Position numbers and translations under genes: made by a program
Notes under the pieces: model-generated
Seen by the model: only the letters and a program-made list of their open reading frames with translations
The model's database searches: none
What the model was told of the DNA's origin: nothing
Source: Stutzerimonas stutzeri
Lineage (GTDB): Bacteria; Pseudomonadota; Gammaproteobacteria; Pseudomonadales; Pseudomonadaceae
Length of the DNA stretch: 64,000 bases
Direction: 5' to 3'
Assembly (NCBI RefSeq): GCF_018138085.1
Contig: NZ_CP073106.1
Coordinates: forward strand, 1 to 64,000
In this document: in pieces, positions 7,507 through 15,756 of the stretch
Layout of the letters: each line of letters begins with the position of its first letter
How positions within the stretch are numbered: position 1 is the first letter of the stretch

Positions 7507-8857
7507 AAATGGCTCCTTTTATGGTCCAGGTAAGTTGCGCCAAGTCATTACGGGTAATGTCGATCTCGGTGATTCGCACACCTCGACCTGGTAAGCCCTG
7601 AACAAGGATCTCTGGCGGGATATCGGTATCGAACGAAAAAGTAAATTCAAACCAATCCGGTACAGGTGGGGCCGGAGGTTCGACCGCCGGATCGGCCCCC
7701 GGAAGAGGCTCTGGAGCTGGCGGGGGCGTGTAAGGCACCTCGACGAGTTCCGGCTTTATTTGTACTTGCTGCAGGTGGCTGTTAAACGATGCCAGAGCGT
7801 CATCAAGAGGACGAAGTTCTTCATCGCCGGCAACGGTCATCTCGATAGGCTCATTGAGAGAAGCCTTGTCCCCACCCTCGGTGAAAGCTGGAGCAAATTC
7901 AAACAGGCCCTGTGCTGCCGCAATTAGCTGGTTCACAGTGGAAGATCCAGTCCTTGCGTAACTGATTGCGAAGAGATCCGGCTTGCAATTTGCTGAAATG
8001 GCAACCCATCCGCCGAGGGCGAGTGGCTTTTCATGGGATGCCTTACTGCACGATGTAACGAAGTCCCCGACCCCGATCATGGTTGCCCATGGATGTTTCA
8101 AAGCCGGCGCCTGCTGTTCCGCCCTGGTCTTCGCGTTCAGCTCCTCCAAACGCTTGGCCTCGAGTTGAGCGGCTAGAATGCGAGCCTCACGCTCAGCGCG
8201 CTCAACTGCTAGTTGCCATTGCCATAATCCGAACATCGCGCACGCTAGAACGCCCGCTGCAATCCCAACGCCGATCCATTCTTTTTTGGTCAGGCCAAAA
8301 GTTAGAGGCTTGAGTGTGTATTCCTTTTTCAGATTAGAGGGTTTGAGCAAATCCTCGATATCACGCTCAATTCCGCCAAACTCAAGTTCGGCGGGTGCAA
8401 AGATATTGTCTTTGAAGTCAGTAGTGCCCCTAGCGAAGATTCGCCGTAGCTGCTTCTGAATAGCGTCCTTATCGCCGATTTTGTCTGCGCCAGGAATGAT
8501 TGCACCACTGTCGACGGCAACCATCGCATAACGATCATCTGGCAGTTTGAAGGCACCGATCCAGGTATCGCCGAGCTGTCCTGCAAGTGCAGCGGCAAGG
8601 GAATACATCCCCTTATAAGCACCGTCGGCCTTGCTCACAAAACCGGCCTGCTTTACTTCGGCGGTATCGCGAATCGCGACAATATCCAAACCTTCTCGTT
8701 TGCCAATTTCTTTGGCTTCTTTCATGTAGCCGCGCGGACGCGTCAAGGCCTGCCATAACAGCCCGGAGACAAACCTGTTTCCATTGATGGAGACGATTGT
8801 TGCGGCGGGCCTTTTGCGTGGCGCCGGGTCTTGCGCAATTTCGCTGAATACGTCCAT
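7493..8857 (-). CDS. pilO: PilO, type IVB pilus inner-membrane protein
   Basis: 454 residues. The N-terminal ~190 residues are cytoplasmic with an actin-like or PilM-like look. One transmembrane helix at about 195-215 is followed by a short coiled coil (E-R-A-E-R-E-A-R-I-L-A-A-Q-L-E), a periplasmic domain with a Cys pair and a Pro-rich linker near the C-terminus. This matches PilO of R64-type systems rather than the short PilO of type IVA pili. Two bases separate it from pilN. Confidence 0.88.
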   Translation of the reverse strand: MDVFSEIAQDPAPRKRPAATIVSINGNRFVSGLLWQALTRPRGYMKEAKEIGKREGLDIVAIRDTAEVKQAGFVSKADGAYKGMYSLAAALAGQLGDTWIGAFKLPDDRYAMVAVDSGAIIPGADKIGDKDAIQKQLRRIFARGTTDFKDNIFAPAELEFGGIERDIEDLLKPSNLKKEYTLKPLTFGLTKKEWIGVGIAAGVLACAMFGLWQWQLAVERAEREARILAAQLEAKRLEELNAKTRAEQQAPALKHPWATMIGVGDFVTSCSKASHEKPLALGGWVAISANCKPDLFAISYARTGSSTVNQLIAAAQGLFEFAPAFTEGGDKASLNEPIEMTVAGDEELRPLDDALASFNSHLQQVQIKPELVEVPYTPPPAPEPLPGADPAVEPPAPPVPDWFEFTFSFDTDIPPEILVQGLPGRGVRITEIDITRNDLAQLTWTIKGAIYAKK

Positions 8858-8859
8858 TT

Positions 8860-10527
8860 TTAGCTCTTGATGATCGGTGTGATCAGAACGACGATTACAT
8901 CGCGAGTGGTATCGCGGGTGGCACCGCCACCGAGAAACATATTCCAGCTACTGCCGGTGCCAGCTTTGGTTCCTTGCTCAGAGGTCTGATCGAAACCGGA
9001 AAGAACTAGCGTTTCTCCGGAGCGCATGCGTACGTTTTGACTGAATATGCGGTTATCAATCTCGGGCACTTGGATGCGGTTCTCACCACTGGACTCAGCC
9101 CGCAAGCGAATTAGCGAACTGATGTTGATTGAATAACGCAATAGCAACTCATTATTTGGCATAACCAAAGGAAGCAGATCCATATTGAAGCCACTGGTAA
9201 CTGTTCCAGGTGTAAGCGAAGTAGAAGAACCAACATCCGGGGTGTTAGTAGTCTGGATGGACGCGAGATAGCCGGTTTGCCGTGCAACTTGCACAGGAAC
9301 TGGCTGCAGGTTGAGTGTGGTCACAGATGGCGAAGTTACGACCGATACTCTGCCCTGCTCGGAAAGAGCCTTAAGTACGGCGGTCGAGCCTGCGAACGAG
9401 CCATCCAGAATACCGACCTGTCCGCTTACCGAGTTGTTGGCAGCATCTTGGAAAGTGTTGGCTAGATTGAAGTCCCAGTTCCCGTTTGCAGCTTTGTAGA
9501 CGAGGTTCCAGTCGATCCCCGCGCTATCTCTGTCAGTAAGCGTCACCGAGTACACTTTTACATTGAGCAGTACCTGCTTGGTGATGTTGGTGTTTTCAGC
9601 ATCCAGGTACGCACCGATTTGTTCGAGCACCTCTGGCCGGTCGGTAACTGTAATGATCCCGGTAGAGCGAGACAGTGCCATCCGGCCTACTGGGCTCAGC
9701 ATGGTCTTTACGTTCTGCTCGATGTCGTCTGCGATAGAGGTTTTGAGGCTCAACGTCGTGGACTGGCTGCTTCCGGAGTAACCAGAGATACCCGAGCTTG
9801 AGCCCGTGCCACTTCCGCCTGTGCCGGTACCGGCGGTGGATGTGGTACCGGACTGGACGACCGACTGCATGTCAGTTGCAGAGGCGAATGCATAGAAGTT
9901 GAAGGTGCGAGTGTCGAGATAAAAGATCGTGATCGAGCGATCCCTGGCGTTGTATTTCCAAGACAGGCCGAGCTGTGCGGTTGCCTGGTTCAAGAGGCCG
10001 GTCAGCCGTCCCTGATACTTGAGATCTCGAAGGCGGGTATTCCGTGGCACATTGGTTGAGGACATGCCCGCAGCCTGGACGCCAGAACCACCTGGGAAAA
10101 GCCCCGCCATGTCGTTACCAACCGGTGCTGGACCGCCAACTCCCGACGCCTGTGCCTGCCGCGCACCTCCGTCGATGACGTCCGGAGTCACTCGGACTGG
10201 CAGCGAACACGCACGAGTGACCACCTGAGCGAAATCCATTACGTCCATTTCTTTATCGAACGTGATAGAGCAATCCAGGTGTGGTGGAATGCCGCCCACG
10301 GCAGCAAGCGGTTTCAGGTCAACCAATGGCTCATCTTGGAATTTCACCGAGTCGTTGGGGCGACCTTGCAGCGTTGGGTCGCGCAGCACTTCTGCGTATT
10401 TGCTTGCCTCTTCAGCCTTGCTGTCGACTCGGTCGACAGTGCGGTGGACGCGCATAACTTCGCATCCAGCGGTCATGGAGATCAGCAGGAGCGCGACAGT
10501 CAGCCTGCCCAGTTTTTCGATTTTCAT
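8860..10527 (-). CDS. pilN: PilN, lipoprotein secretin of the thin pilus
   Basis: 555 residues. The signal peptide ends in a lipobox (M-T-A-G-C, Cys about 22). N0/N1-type domains follow, then a Gly/Ser-rich low-complexity insert at about 225-260. The C-terminal secretin domain has the V-x-T-S-P-S motif and the usual end, V-L-S-G-F-D-Q with V-V-L-I-T-P. It forms the outer-membrane pore for the pilus. Its start overlaps the dotC-TcpQ stop as ATGA. Confidence 0.93.
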   Translation of the reverse strand: MKIEKLGRLTVALLLISMTAGCEVMRVHRTVDRVDSKAEEASKYAEVLRDPTLQGRPNDSVKFQDEPLVDLKPLAAVGGIPPHLDCSITFDKEMDVMDFAQVVTRACSLPVRVTPDVIDGGARQAQASGVGGPAPVGNDMAGLFPGGSGVQAAGMSSTNVPRNTRLRDLKYQGRLTGLLNQATAQLGLSWKYNARDRSITIFYLDTRTFNFYAFASATDMQSVVQSGTTSTAGTGTGGSGTGSSSGISGYSGSSQSTTLSLKTSIADDIEQNVKTMLSPVGRMALSRSTGIITVTDRPEVLEQIGAYLDAENTNITKQVLLNVKVYSVTLTDRDSAGIDWNLVYKAANGNWDFNLANTFQDAANNSVSGQVGILDGSFAGSTAVLKALSEQGRVSVVTSPSVTTLNLQPVPVQVARQTGYLASIQTTNTPDVGSSTSLTPGTVTSGFNMDLLPLVMPNNELLLRYSINISSLIRLRAESSGENRIQVPEIDNRIFSQNVRMRSGETLVLSGFDQTSEQGTKAGTGSSWNMFLGGGATRDTTRDVIVVLITPIIKS

Positions 10528-11987
10528 GCAGACTTCCTCGGTGGAGTGAGTTCCATTACTTTCAAGAGTTTTTGCTGGCGAGAACCTGTCACACGGAACG
10601 GGCGTTCTGCGGCGCGGTAATAGGAAAAGATCTTTTGAATGGCTTCTTCAAAAGTGCCCTCGATCCGGATAGGGGCTCTTATGGGGTAGTCCAACCCTTC
10701 TGCTTGCCAATCAACGTTCCACCCAGCTTTGGAGACCCACCCTTGGATCGTTTCGCGCAACGTCGAACCGGCCTGGGCAGTCCAGATAGGCAACGGAGCA
10801 GCTTTATTATCTGGCTGCGGCTTGGTCATTTTCGGTGGTTCAGCTTCAACAGGAACTGGCTTGCTGACTACGGAGGTTGGCGCCGGTGAGGCCGCGGTGA
10901 CTGCCGTTTTTGCTGTGTTTGCCCTTGCAGCCGCGGCAGGCTGAGCGGCTGCAGGCCGCGCACTGCTCGTTGCCTTTACAGGCGCTGCAGCTACTGGAGC
11001 GGTGGCGTTTTCAGCTGGCTTTGGTTGCAGGGGAGATTTCTTTTCAGCCTCTCCTTTGCTGATTGCCGTTTCCGGAGGCGCAGCGATCGCCTTGGCTTGC
11101 TGCGGTGCAAGCTGCTTGGCCGCAGCCGGAACCGGCTTAACTTCAACCTCAACCTTTTTGGGGATCTCTCCGATCTTGATTGTTGGCTTCCATTTGCTCG
11201 CATCGGTTTCAAACTCGGCACGACCAATGATCCGTCGCACTCGATCACCTAATGTCAGCTCCTGGCGGGTTCCGGTTACAGTCTGCTGCGCTTCGGTGAT
11301 AGTGCTCTGACCGATAAGGTCATGCTGAACAAGCGTGGAATAGAGCAGCATGCCGGCATAGTCGCGAGTCAGCCGGTGGAAATTCGCTTCTAGGATGGCT
11401 TGGGCTTGCTCTTCGCCTTCCTTCCAGCCTTGCTGGACAGCCTCCTGCCAAACCTTCATTTCAGCGCTATCAACCGGCCGAGCTTCCATAATCGGAAGCT
11501 CAACGTCAGTATTGAGGGGCAGGCCGACCAGAAGATAGTCGCGCCAAGATGGTGGAACGCTGACGAAGCGCTCCTGACGTTCAATCTTGTAGACGCGGTC
11601 TGCAGTTCGAATTTGGTCAGGTGTAAAAGCTGCTACATCGCGCGCCTCGACGATGACTGGCGGCAACACGCCTGCCTGACTGATCAAGGAAGCGAACTCA
11701 TACTGAACATCCAGTGCTCGTGCACGATGCTGCAGCCCAACCACAAGCTCACGCGCACGAGATGTCAGCCCCCCACGAAAACCTACTGTGCGCCCCCCCT
11801 CCGACAGGAGCTGAGCTCGGATACTGCTAACACCGGTTACAGCCTCTGAAGTCGGGTTCATCAAAGACTCAAGAGACGGAACCTGCCCCATGGGCGTAAA
11901 GCGAGGGTCATCAGCAAAGCTACCGCCGGCGGCTTGGGCATGAAGTGAGAGGTGAGCCATGAAGATGGCGAAAGCGAGGCGCTTCAT
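10524..11987 (-). CDS. dotC: DotC (TraI)-TcpQ/PilL fusion protein
   Basis: 487 residues in three parts. After a signal peptide (about 1-20, no lipobox Cys), residues ~25-270 match DotC/IncI TraI: S-I-R-A-Q-L-L-S-E-G, G-G-L-T-S-R-A-R-E-L, then V-P-P-S-W-R-D-Y-L-L. Residues ~285-397 are a long Ala/Pro/Lys linker. Residues ~400-481 resemble the TcpQ-type end of PilL (A-G-S-T-L-R-E-T-I-Q-G-W then W-N-V-D-W). DotC is usually a ~270-residue lipoprotein of the channel's outer-membrane core, and PilL a separate pilus protein. Here they are one chain, upstream of pilN where pilL would be expected. Loss of the lipobox may be offset by DotD and PilN being lipoproteins. Confidence 0.85.
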   Translation of the reverse strand: MKRLAFAIFMAHLSLHAQAAGGSFADDPRFTPMGQVPSLESLMNPTSEAVTGVSSIRAQLLSEGGRTVGFRGGLTSRARELVVGLQHRARALDVQYEFASLISQAGVLPPVIVEARDVAAFTPDQIRTADRVYKIERQERFVSVPPSWRDYLLVGLPLNTDVELPIMEARPVDSAEMKVWQEAVQQGWKEGEEQAQAILEANFHRLTRDYAGMLLYSTLVQHDLIGQSTITEAQQTVTGTRQELTLGDRVRRIIGRAEFETDASKWKPTIKIGEIPKKVEVEVKPVPAAAKQLAPQQAKAIAAPPETAISKGEAEKKSPLQPKPAENATAPVAAAPVKATSSARPAAAQPAAAARANTAKTAVTAASPAPTSVVSKPVPVEAEPPKMTKPQPDNKAAPLPIWTAQAGSTLRETIQGWVSKAGWNVDWQAEGLDYPIRAPIRIEGTFEEAIQKIFSYYRAAERPFRVTGSRQQKLLKVMELTPPRKSA

Positions 11988-11998
11988 GTCTTTCTCCG

Positions 11999-12454
11999 TT
12001 ACGGCTGCGGGCGGTTGTAACGAAGCGTCAGGGCACCGCCTCCGGCGGTGAGAATTGCGCGATAGCCTACCTGGGAGCGGATCTGATCAAGGACTACTGC
12101 GAAGGGCTGGTCCTTGACATCCATGTTCAGAGGTAGCGGCAATCTCAGGCCCTCCACTACGAAGCGATAACCGCGCTCGTTAGCGAGTACCTGCACCAGG
12201 TTGTACGCATCCCCTTTCCAGATGAACGTAAGAGGCTGCCGCTCATCAGTGATACGAGCCGCGGCTGGCTGCGCTGGCTTGTTCAATGCTGCCGCCCGGT
12301 AGAGGTCTGCTTGTGCAGCTTGGATGGTGCGAGCAGAGTCCAGAATCAGCCGATCAATCTCGGTCTGTGCATCGCTTGTTTTCTGGCTTGAAGCGCAGCC
12401 AGTCAGCAGCACTGCGCATAGGCCAAGGAGAGGTGAAAGTCGGCGCGAATCCAT
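11999..12454 (-). CDS. dotD: DotD (TraH)-like outer-membrane lipoprotein
   Basis: 151 residues from ATG 12454; a TTG four codons upstream is less likely because GGGGG lies just before the ATG. The lipobox L-L-T-G-C puts the lipidated Cys near position 20. The C-terminal ~80 residues form the secretin-N1-like fold of DotD. In Dot/Icm systems DotD and DotC place DotH in the outer membrane. It is the first gene of the pilus operon, behind the palindrome at 12472-12489, and eleven bases separate it from the dotC fusion. Confidence 0.86.
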   Translation of the reverse strand: MDSRRLSPLLGLCAVLLTGCASSQKTSDAQTEIDRLILDSARTIQAAQADLYRAAALNKPAQPAAARITDERQPLTFIWKGDAYNLVQVLANERGYRFVVEGLRLPLPLNMDVKDQPFAVVLDQIRSQVGYRAILTAGGGALTLRYNRPQP

Positions 12455-12471
12455 ATAGACCCCCAAATTTT

Positions 12472-12489
12472 GTATTAAGGGTACTATAC
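12472..12489 (-). promoter_or_regulatory. operator-like palindrome overlapping the pilus/dotDC promoter
   Basis: The 18-bp sequence GTATTAAGGGTACTATAC has GTAT/ATAC ends and includes, on the minus strand, a TATAGT -10 hexamer (12488-12483). Transcription would start about 20 bases before the dotD ATG. It is one of five related 18-bp elements (others at 28372, 31595, 41503 and 53358). Confidence 0.6.
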
Positions 12490-12514
12490 GGAATCGGCTT
12501 AGGCAATTCTACTG

Positions 12515-14740
12515 CTATGTGCTGTTTCGTGGCGTTGCGGCCTTCTTAGAAGCCTTAGCCTGCATTTCCGCGTATGCGGCCTGCCGCAGAAGCTCCTGTT
12601 CCGGCTGCTTCAACGTCACACTCATTTTGTATTCAGCCATGATTTCAACGGCAAGACGTTGGAAGGCATGCGATCCGGTTAGCTCGAAGGAATTGCCATA
12701 CTTCTCGACTGCCAGTCGAAGAGCTTGCGCCACGGCGTCTCTATCCATAGATGCACCAGGTGCGAGGTGCACTGTTCGCCCGCGATCGATAAACCGGTCC
12801 TGACCCTGAGCGTTACGGTAGTGCACCGCACCATCGCGCCGCACTTTGTAGGTCAGCCCATCTATCGTGCTGATTGCTTTCGGATCGTATGCCTGATCTG
12901 CCCGCGCACCGTCGAGCCCAGAATCTTCGTCAAGGCGATCCAGCGCTGTAGCTTTGCGCTTGTCTGCGTAGGCCCAGCCTCTCATTTGGCTAACAGCCGC
13001 GTTGTTTCCAGATGCAGCCTGTTCTTCAACCCACTCACGAAACGTCATCGCTTTATTCAACGGGTCTGCCCGGAGCGCTTTTCGCTTTGCCGCGATTTCT
13101 GCTTTTAGCTGTTCACGTTCTCGAAGCGTCTCAAAAGCAATGACGCTGTACAGTGCCTTTTTGGCAGCGGTTGAGGCGCCGGAATTCTTGACCGCGCCTC
13201 TTCTATCGCGGGCCTTGGCGGCGAGCTCGGCGAACAACTTACGAACATCGTCTTTGTTGAGCTCTTTTCGTACGAACGATTTTTTATAATCGGTGTATTG
13301 CTCGCGTAGCGCTTTACGTGCGCTAGCACGTTCCTGGCGGCGCTCCTCGCGTACTTTCGGATCACGCTTAACTGGGCGGTGCTTGTCATAGCCAGCCTGC
13401 GGTTCTACAACAATATCGATGGCTGGTTTGAACTCTCCCAGGCGCTTTTCGAGACGCGATCGAGAGAGCCCTTCATGCAAGTCGCTGGCCTTAACTGGTG
13501 TCACATCAGGGCTAGACTTCGAATAAATCGCAAAGCCTTGTCCCTTTGGCTCCAGGTAGAGGTCGTACTCAGCAAGAAGGCGATGGACTGCCTGCCACGT
13601 AACAGATTCCCGCTTAAGCAGTTTTGCAACTGCCTTGCGCGGCTTATCTCGCACGTAGCTAAACAGGCTCTCAACTCCATCGTGTCGCTCCATATCCGAT
13701 GCTTTTGAGGGGCGCTTACCTTTGCTGTTCGGAGAAGCACTGGTCCAGTCGATTACGGTTTTCCCATTACGCTCAAATATGGAGTAAACGCCGTCGACAC
13801 GTTGCCAGTCATTAGCAAGCTCCAGTTCTCGCATAGCGTAGTCGAGCTTGTAATAATCACGCTCAGGGTATACAGCTCGGAATGTCTCCGGATTGACACG
13901 ATTTACTGCAATATGAACGTGCACATTGTCTGTATCCCGATGTATCGCAAAGACGTATTGGTGGTCATGCATGCCTACCGCGCGCAGGGCATATTCCGCA
14001 CTCGAGAATGCTTCATCGTCAGTAGGGTTTTCACCGGTCGCCCAGGAGATAACGACGTGATACACCGGGTCGTTTACCCGAGCGTTTTGAGCTGCTACGG
14101 CATTCATTTCAGCACTGGCTGTTTCTAGCGAGATACAGGTGTGCTGACAGACGATCCCCGTCGGCGTCGTTATACGCTGCGGGGTGTCGCCCAGCAGGCT
14201 AGCTAAATCTATGGACTCTCGGTCAGAGCTTGCTGCATCTCGTCCATCTCTTCGTTCAGAGGCTTCAGCATTAAACGCAAGGTTGGCTCTACGGGTTCTG
14301 GCTCTCGCTTGAAAGTCTCTATCAGTTTCTGGAGCTTGTCGGAGATAAGAAGCTGCTGCTCGTAGATTGTGTTTAATGCGGGCAAGGCGTCGCTTAGCTT
14401 CAGTTCCATCGTTTATGTCTCCAACCGACTCGCCAGCGTCGTGGCTATGTCGGACATGTTTTGCTGCATCGGGAGCAGCAGACCTTCCAATACTTTCAAG
14501 ACGGATTCGGACGGCATCTGCATCAAGAGAATCAACTCGTCCAACTGCGCGCAGATGGTCAGCTGCTGTTCTGAGATTGACTCCAACAGTCCTAAGAACG
14601 TCGATGCTTCTTCGTTGGTCGCTTGTACTGAGCTCATCGCTCACCTCGTGGCTATCAGGGTCTTTGTTTGTGATGTACTCGACCAGATCCTTGAAGGAAG
14701 AGTCACCATCGCTCCGCTTGTCCGGGATCTTGGCAATCAT
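12515..14740 (-). CDS. traI: TraI relaxase (MOBP, RP4 TraI-like) with C-terminal LPD7 domain
   Basis: 741 residues. The N-terminus M-I-A-K-I-P ... L-V-E-Y-I-T puts the expected catalytic Tyr at position 22, as in RP4 TraI. Motif II is near 196-207 (G-I-V-C-Q-H-T-C-I-S-L-E), and the three-His motif H-R-D-T-D-N-V-H-V-H at 267-276 is followed by V-N-R. Residues ~30-190 are an insertion compared with RP4, rich in Arg/Ala/Asp, and this stretch carries two overprinted genes. The C-terminal ~100 residues form an LPD7 domain. It nicks oriT and pilots the strand. Its ATG overlaps the traJ stop (ATGA). Confidence 0.93.
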   Translation of the reverse strand: MIAKIPDKRSDGDSSFKDLVEYITNKDPDSHEVSDELSTSDQRRSIDVLRTVGVNLRTAADHLRAVGRVDSLDADAVRIRLESIGRSAAPDAAKHVRHSHDAGESVGDINDGTEAKRRLARIKHNLRAAASYLRQAPETDRDFQARARTRRANLAFNAEASERRDGRDAASSDRESIDLASLLGDTPQRITTPTGIVCQHTCISLETASAEMNAVAAQNARVNDPVYHVVISWATGENPTDDEAFSSAEYALRAVGMHDHQYVFAIHRDTDNVHVHIAVNRVNPETFRAVYPERDYYKLDYAMRELELANDWQRVDGVYSIFERNGKTVIDWTSASPNSKGKRPSKASDMERHDGVESLFSYVRDKPRKAVAKLLKRESVTWQAVHRLLAEYDLYLEPKGQGFAIYSKSSPDVTPVKASDLHEGLSRSRLEKRLGEFKPAIDIVVEPQAGYDKHRPVKRDPKVREERRQERASARKALREQYTDYKKSFVRKELNKDDVRKLFAELAAKARDRRGAVKNSGASTAAKKALYSVIAFETLREREQLKAEIAAKRKALRADPLNKAMTFREWVEEQAASGNNAAVSQMRGWAYADKRKATALDRLDEDSGLDGARADQAYDPKAISTIDGLTYKVRRDGAVHYRNAQGQDRFIDRGRTVHLAPGASMDRDAVAQALRLAVEKYGNSFELTGSHAFQRLAVEIMAEYKMSVTLKQPEQELLRQAAYAEMQAKASKKAATPRNST
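14209..14409 (-). CDS. small acidic helical protein overprinted inside traI (copy 2)
   Basis: A 66-residue frame on the same strand as traI but in a different phase. GGAGA lies about nine bases before ATG 14409, one codon after the stop of the preceding nested gene. It is acidic and helical, and aligns with that neighbour: E-Q-Q-L-L-I-S-D-K-L-Q-K-L-I here against E-Q-Q-L-T-I-C-A-Q-L-D-E-L-I, and L-K-P-L-N-E-E-M against L-L-P-M-Q-Q-N-M. RP4 also has a small acidic gene (traH) inside traI, but homology to it is not claimed. Confidence 0.65.
   Translation of the reverse strand: MELKLSDALPALNTIYEQQLLISDKLQKLIETFKREPEPVEPTLRLMLKPLNEEMDEMQQALTESP
14413..14637 (-). CDS. small acidic helical protein overprinted inside traI (copy 1)
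   Basis: A 74-residue frame inside the relaxase gene, in an alternative phase on the same strand. It has a strong SD (GAGGTGA, four bases before ATG 14637). The product is acidic and Leu-rich, with the heptad-like stretch S-E-Q-Q-L-T-I-C-A-Q-L-D-E-L. The following nested gene, in the same phase, encodes a paralogue, so a duplication is being kept in this frame. The matching stretch of TraI also shows a repeat (N-L-R-T-A-A-D-H-L-R, N-L-R-A-A-A-S-Y-L-R) as a by-product. Function unknown; a relaxosome accessory role is a guess from location. Confidence 0.68.
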   Translation of the reverse strand: MSSVQATNEEASTFLGLLESISEQQLTICAQLDELILLMQMPSESVLKVLEGLLLPMQQNMSDIATTLASRLET

Positions 14741-15039
14741 TGTCCGTCGATCCTTGCGATCGCCTTCTGGATCTCAACCAGGATCTGCGCGTACTCCTTC
14801 GAGAGAACGCCCCTCCCCTCATTGAACAGATGCTTTTGTAAGCCGCCGAGCTTTCTGAGCTCATTGACCAGGTGCTTGTCGGCTTTGCTCGTGACTCTCT
14901 TGTTGAGGCCAAGCGCCCTCAAGAACGCAGGTGCGGTTAGACCGGCGTCCAGCGCCTGCTCCTCAATGGTTTCCTTCTCCTCGGGAGAAACGCGAACCAT
15001 GATGTGCTTGGTCTTAACTCTTGTTTCGCTACTACTCAT
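14737..15039 (-). CDS. traJ: TraJ-like relaxosome accessory protein
   Basis: 100 residues from ATG 15039; an upstream in-frame TTG is less likely. A ribbon-helix-helix-like N-terminus (I-M-V-R-V-S-P-E-E-K-E-T-I-E-E-Q-A) is followed by a helical segment with R-A-L-G-L and L-R-K-L-G-G-L-Q-K-H, typical of TraJ/NikA/MobC-type oriT binders. It would bind the inverted repeat beside the nick site and recruit the relaxase. It lies between oriT and traI and is coupled to traI by an ATGA overlap, as in RP4. Confidence 0.82.
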   Translation of the reverse strand: MSSSETRVKTKHIMVRVSPEEKETIEEQALDAGLTAPAFLRALGLNKRVTSKADKHLVNELRKLGGLQKHLFNEGRGVLSKEYAQILVEIQKAIARIDGQ

Positions 15040-15119
15040 ATACGGTCTCAAGGGGTCTCGGGGCTTGCCCTGAGCAGGGTCGGTAGGAGGGTGTAGGGAG
15101 TGAAACGACTGGAATCCCT

Positions 15120-15180
15120 CCGGTTGCTAGGCCGCCATTTATGGCGGTATAGCAAACCCTACCTTGTCCCGCCTTTTAAA
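15120..15180. other. putative oriT core
   Basis: The gap between divergent traJ and traK holds a perfect inverted repeat, CCGCCAT with ATGGCGG (15132-15147). Fourteen bases downstream lies ACCTTGTCCCG (from 15161), which resembles the RP4 nick region (...ATCCTG^CCCG) in having an inverted repeat just before it. By analogy the nick would fall between 166 and 167 of 15000-15200, on the plus-strand reading. Location and neighbours support oriT well; the exact nick is inference. Confidence 0.6.
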
Positions 15181-15211
15181 AGCACTGCTGTCAAATCATA
15201 GGCCTTGTGTG

Positions 15212-15239
15212 TTGACTGGGCAACGTTAAAAGCTAGAAT
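15212..15239 (+). promoter_or_regulatory. sigma-70-type promoter for traKLM
   Basis: TTGACT (15212-15217) and TAGAAT (15234-15239) with a 16-base spacer, about 30 bases before the traK start. Near-consensus -35. Confidence 0.72.
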
Positions 15240-15268
15240 GCAAAAAAAATGAATCATGGGTGGATCGA

Positions 15269-15745
15269 ATGTCGATCACGCTGGAAAGCATAGAAAAGCT
15301 TCAGGAATCGCTTCGCGAGCTTCCTGAGGTAGAAGACAAAAGCAGAGAGCTCAACAAGCAAGAAGCGGTAGCGCTTCTTGTTGATGAGGTAGAGCAGCTG
15401 AAGAAAAAAGGCTATTCACTGGAAAAAATTGCCGAGCTGCTGACTGAGGGTGGCCTGGAGATAAAGCCTCCGACGCTTAAAAGCTATCTCTCGAAGGCGA
15501 GGGCTGGTCGAAAGGCGAAACGGAGTGTTAAGCCTAAGGTTGCACGTAAACAGGCAATGCCTTCTGCAGGAAAAGAAGCATCATCGAAGAGCCATGTAAA
15601 CCAAACCGGAGTGCTCTCAGGCAAGATTTCTGATAATCATCAGGGGAAAGCCTCGGAGAACAATCCAGGTGAAAATCTATCAAAGCGGAGCGACACGATT
15701 TCGCCAGGCCGCTTTGTACCGAAAGAAGACAGTCCAGAAATCTGA
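15269..15745 (+). CDS. traK: TraK-like oriT-binding protein
   Basis: 158 residues from ATG 15269 (a GTG three codons upstream is possible), with GGTGGA just ahead. The helical N-terminal half contains a putative DNA-binding segment (K-K-G-Y-S-L-E-K-I-A-E-L-L then P-T-L-K-S-Y-L-S-K-A-R) followed by a very basic patch (G-R-K-A-K-R-S-V-K-P-K) and a disordered tail. Position and order (traK-traL-traM divergent from traJ-traI across oriT) match RP4, where TraK binds and bends oriT. Confidence 0.72.
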   Translation: MSITLESIEKLQESLRELPEVEDKSRELNKQEAVALLVDEVEQLKKKGYSLEKIAELLTEGGLEIKPPTLKSYLSKARAGRKAKRSVKPKVARKQAMPSAGKEASSKSHVNQTGVLSGKISDNHQGKASENNPGENLSKRSDTISPGRFVPKEDSPEI

Positions 15746-15756
15746 GAGGCTAAAAA

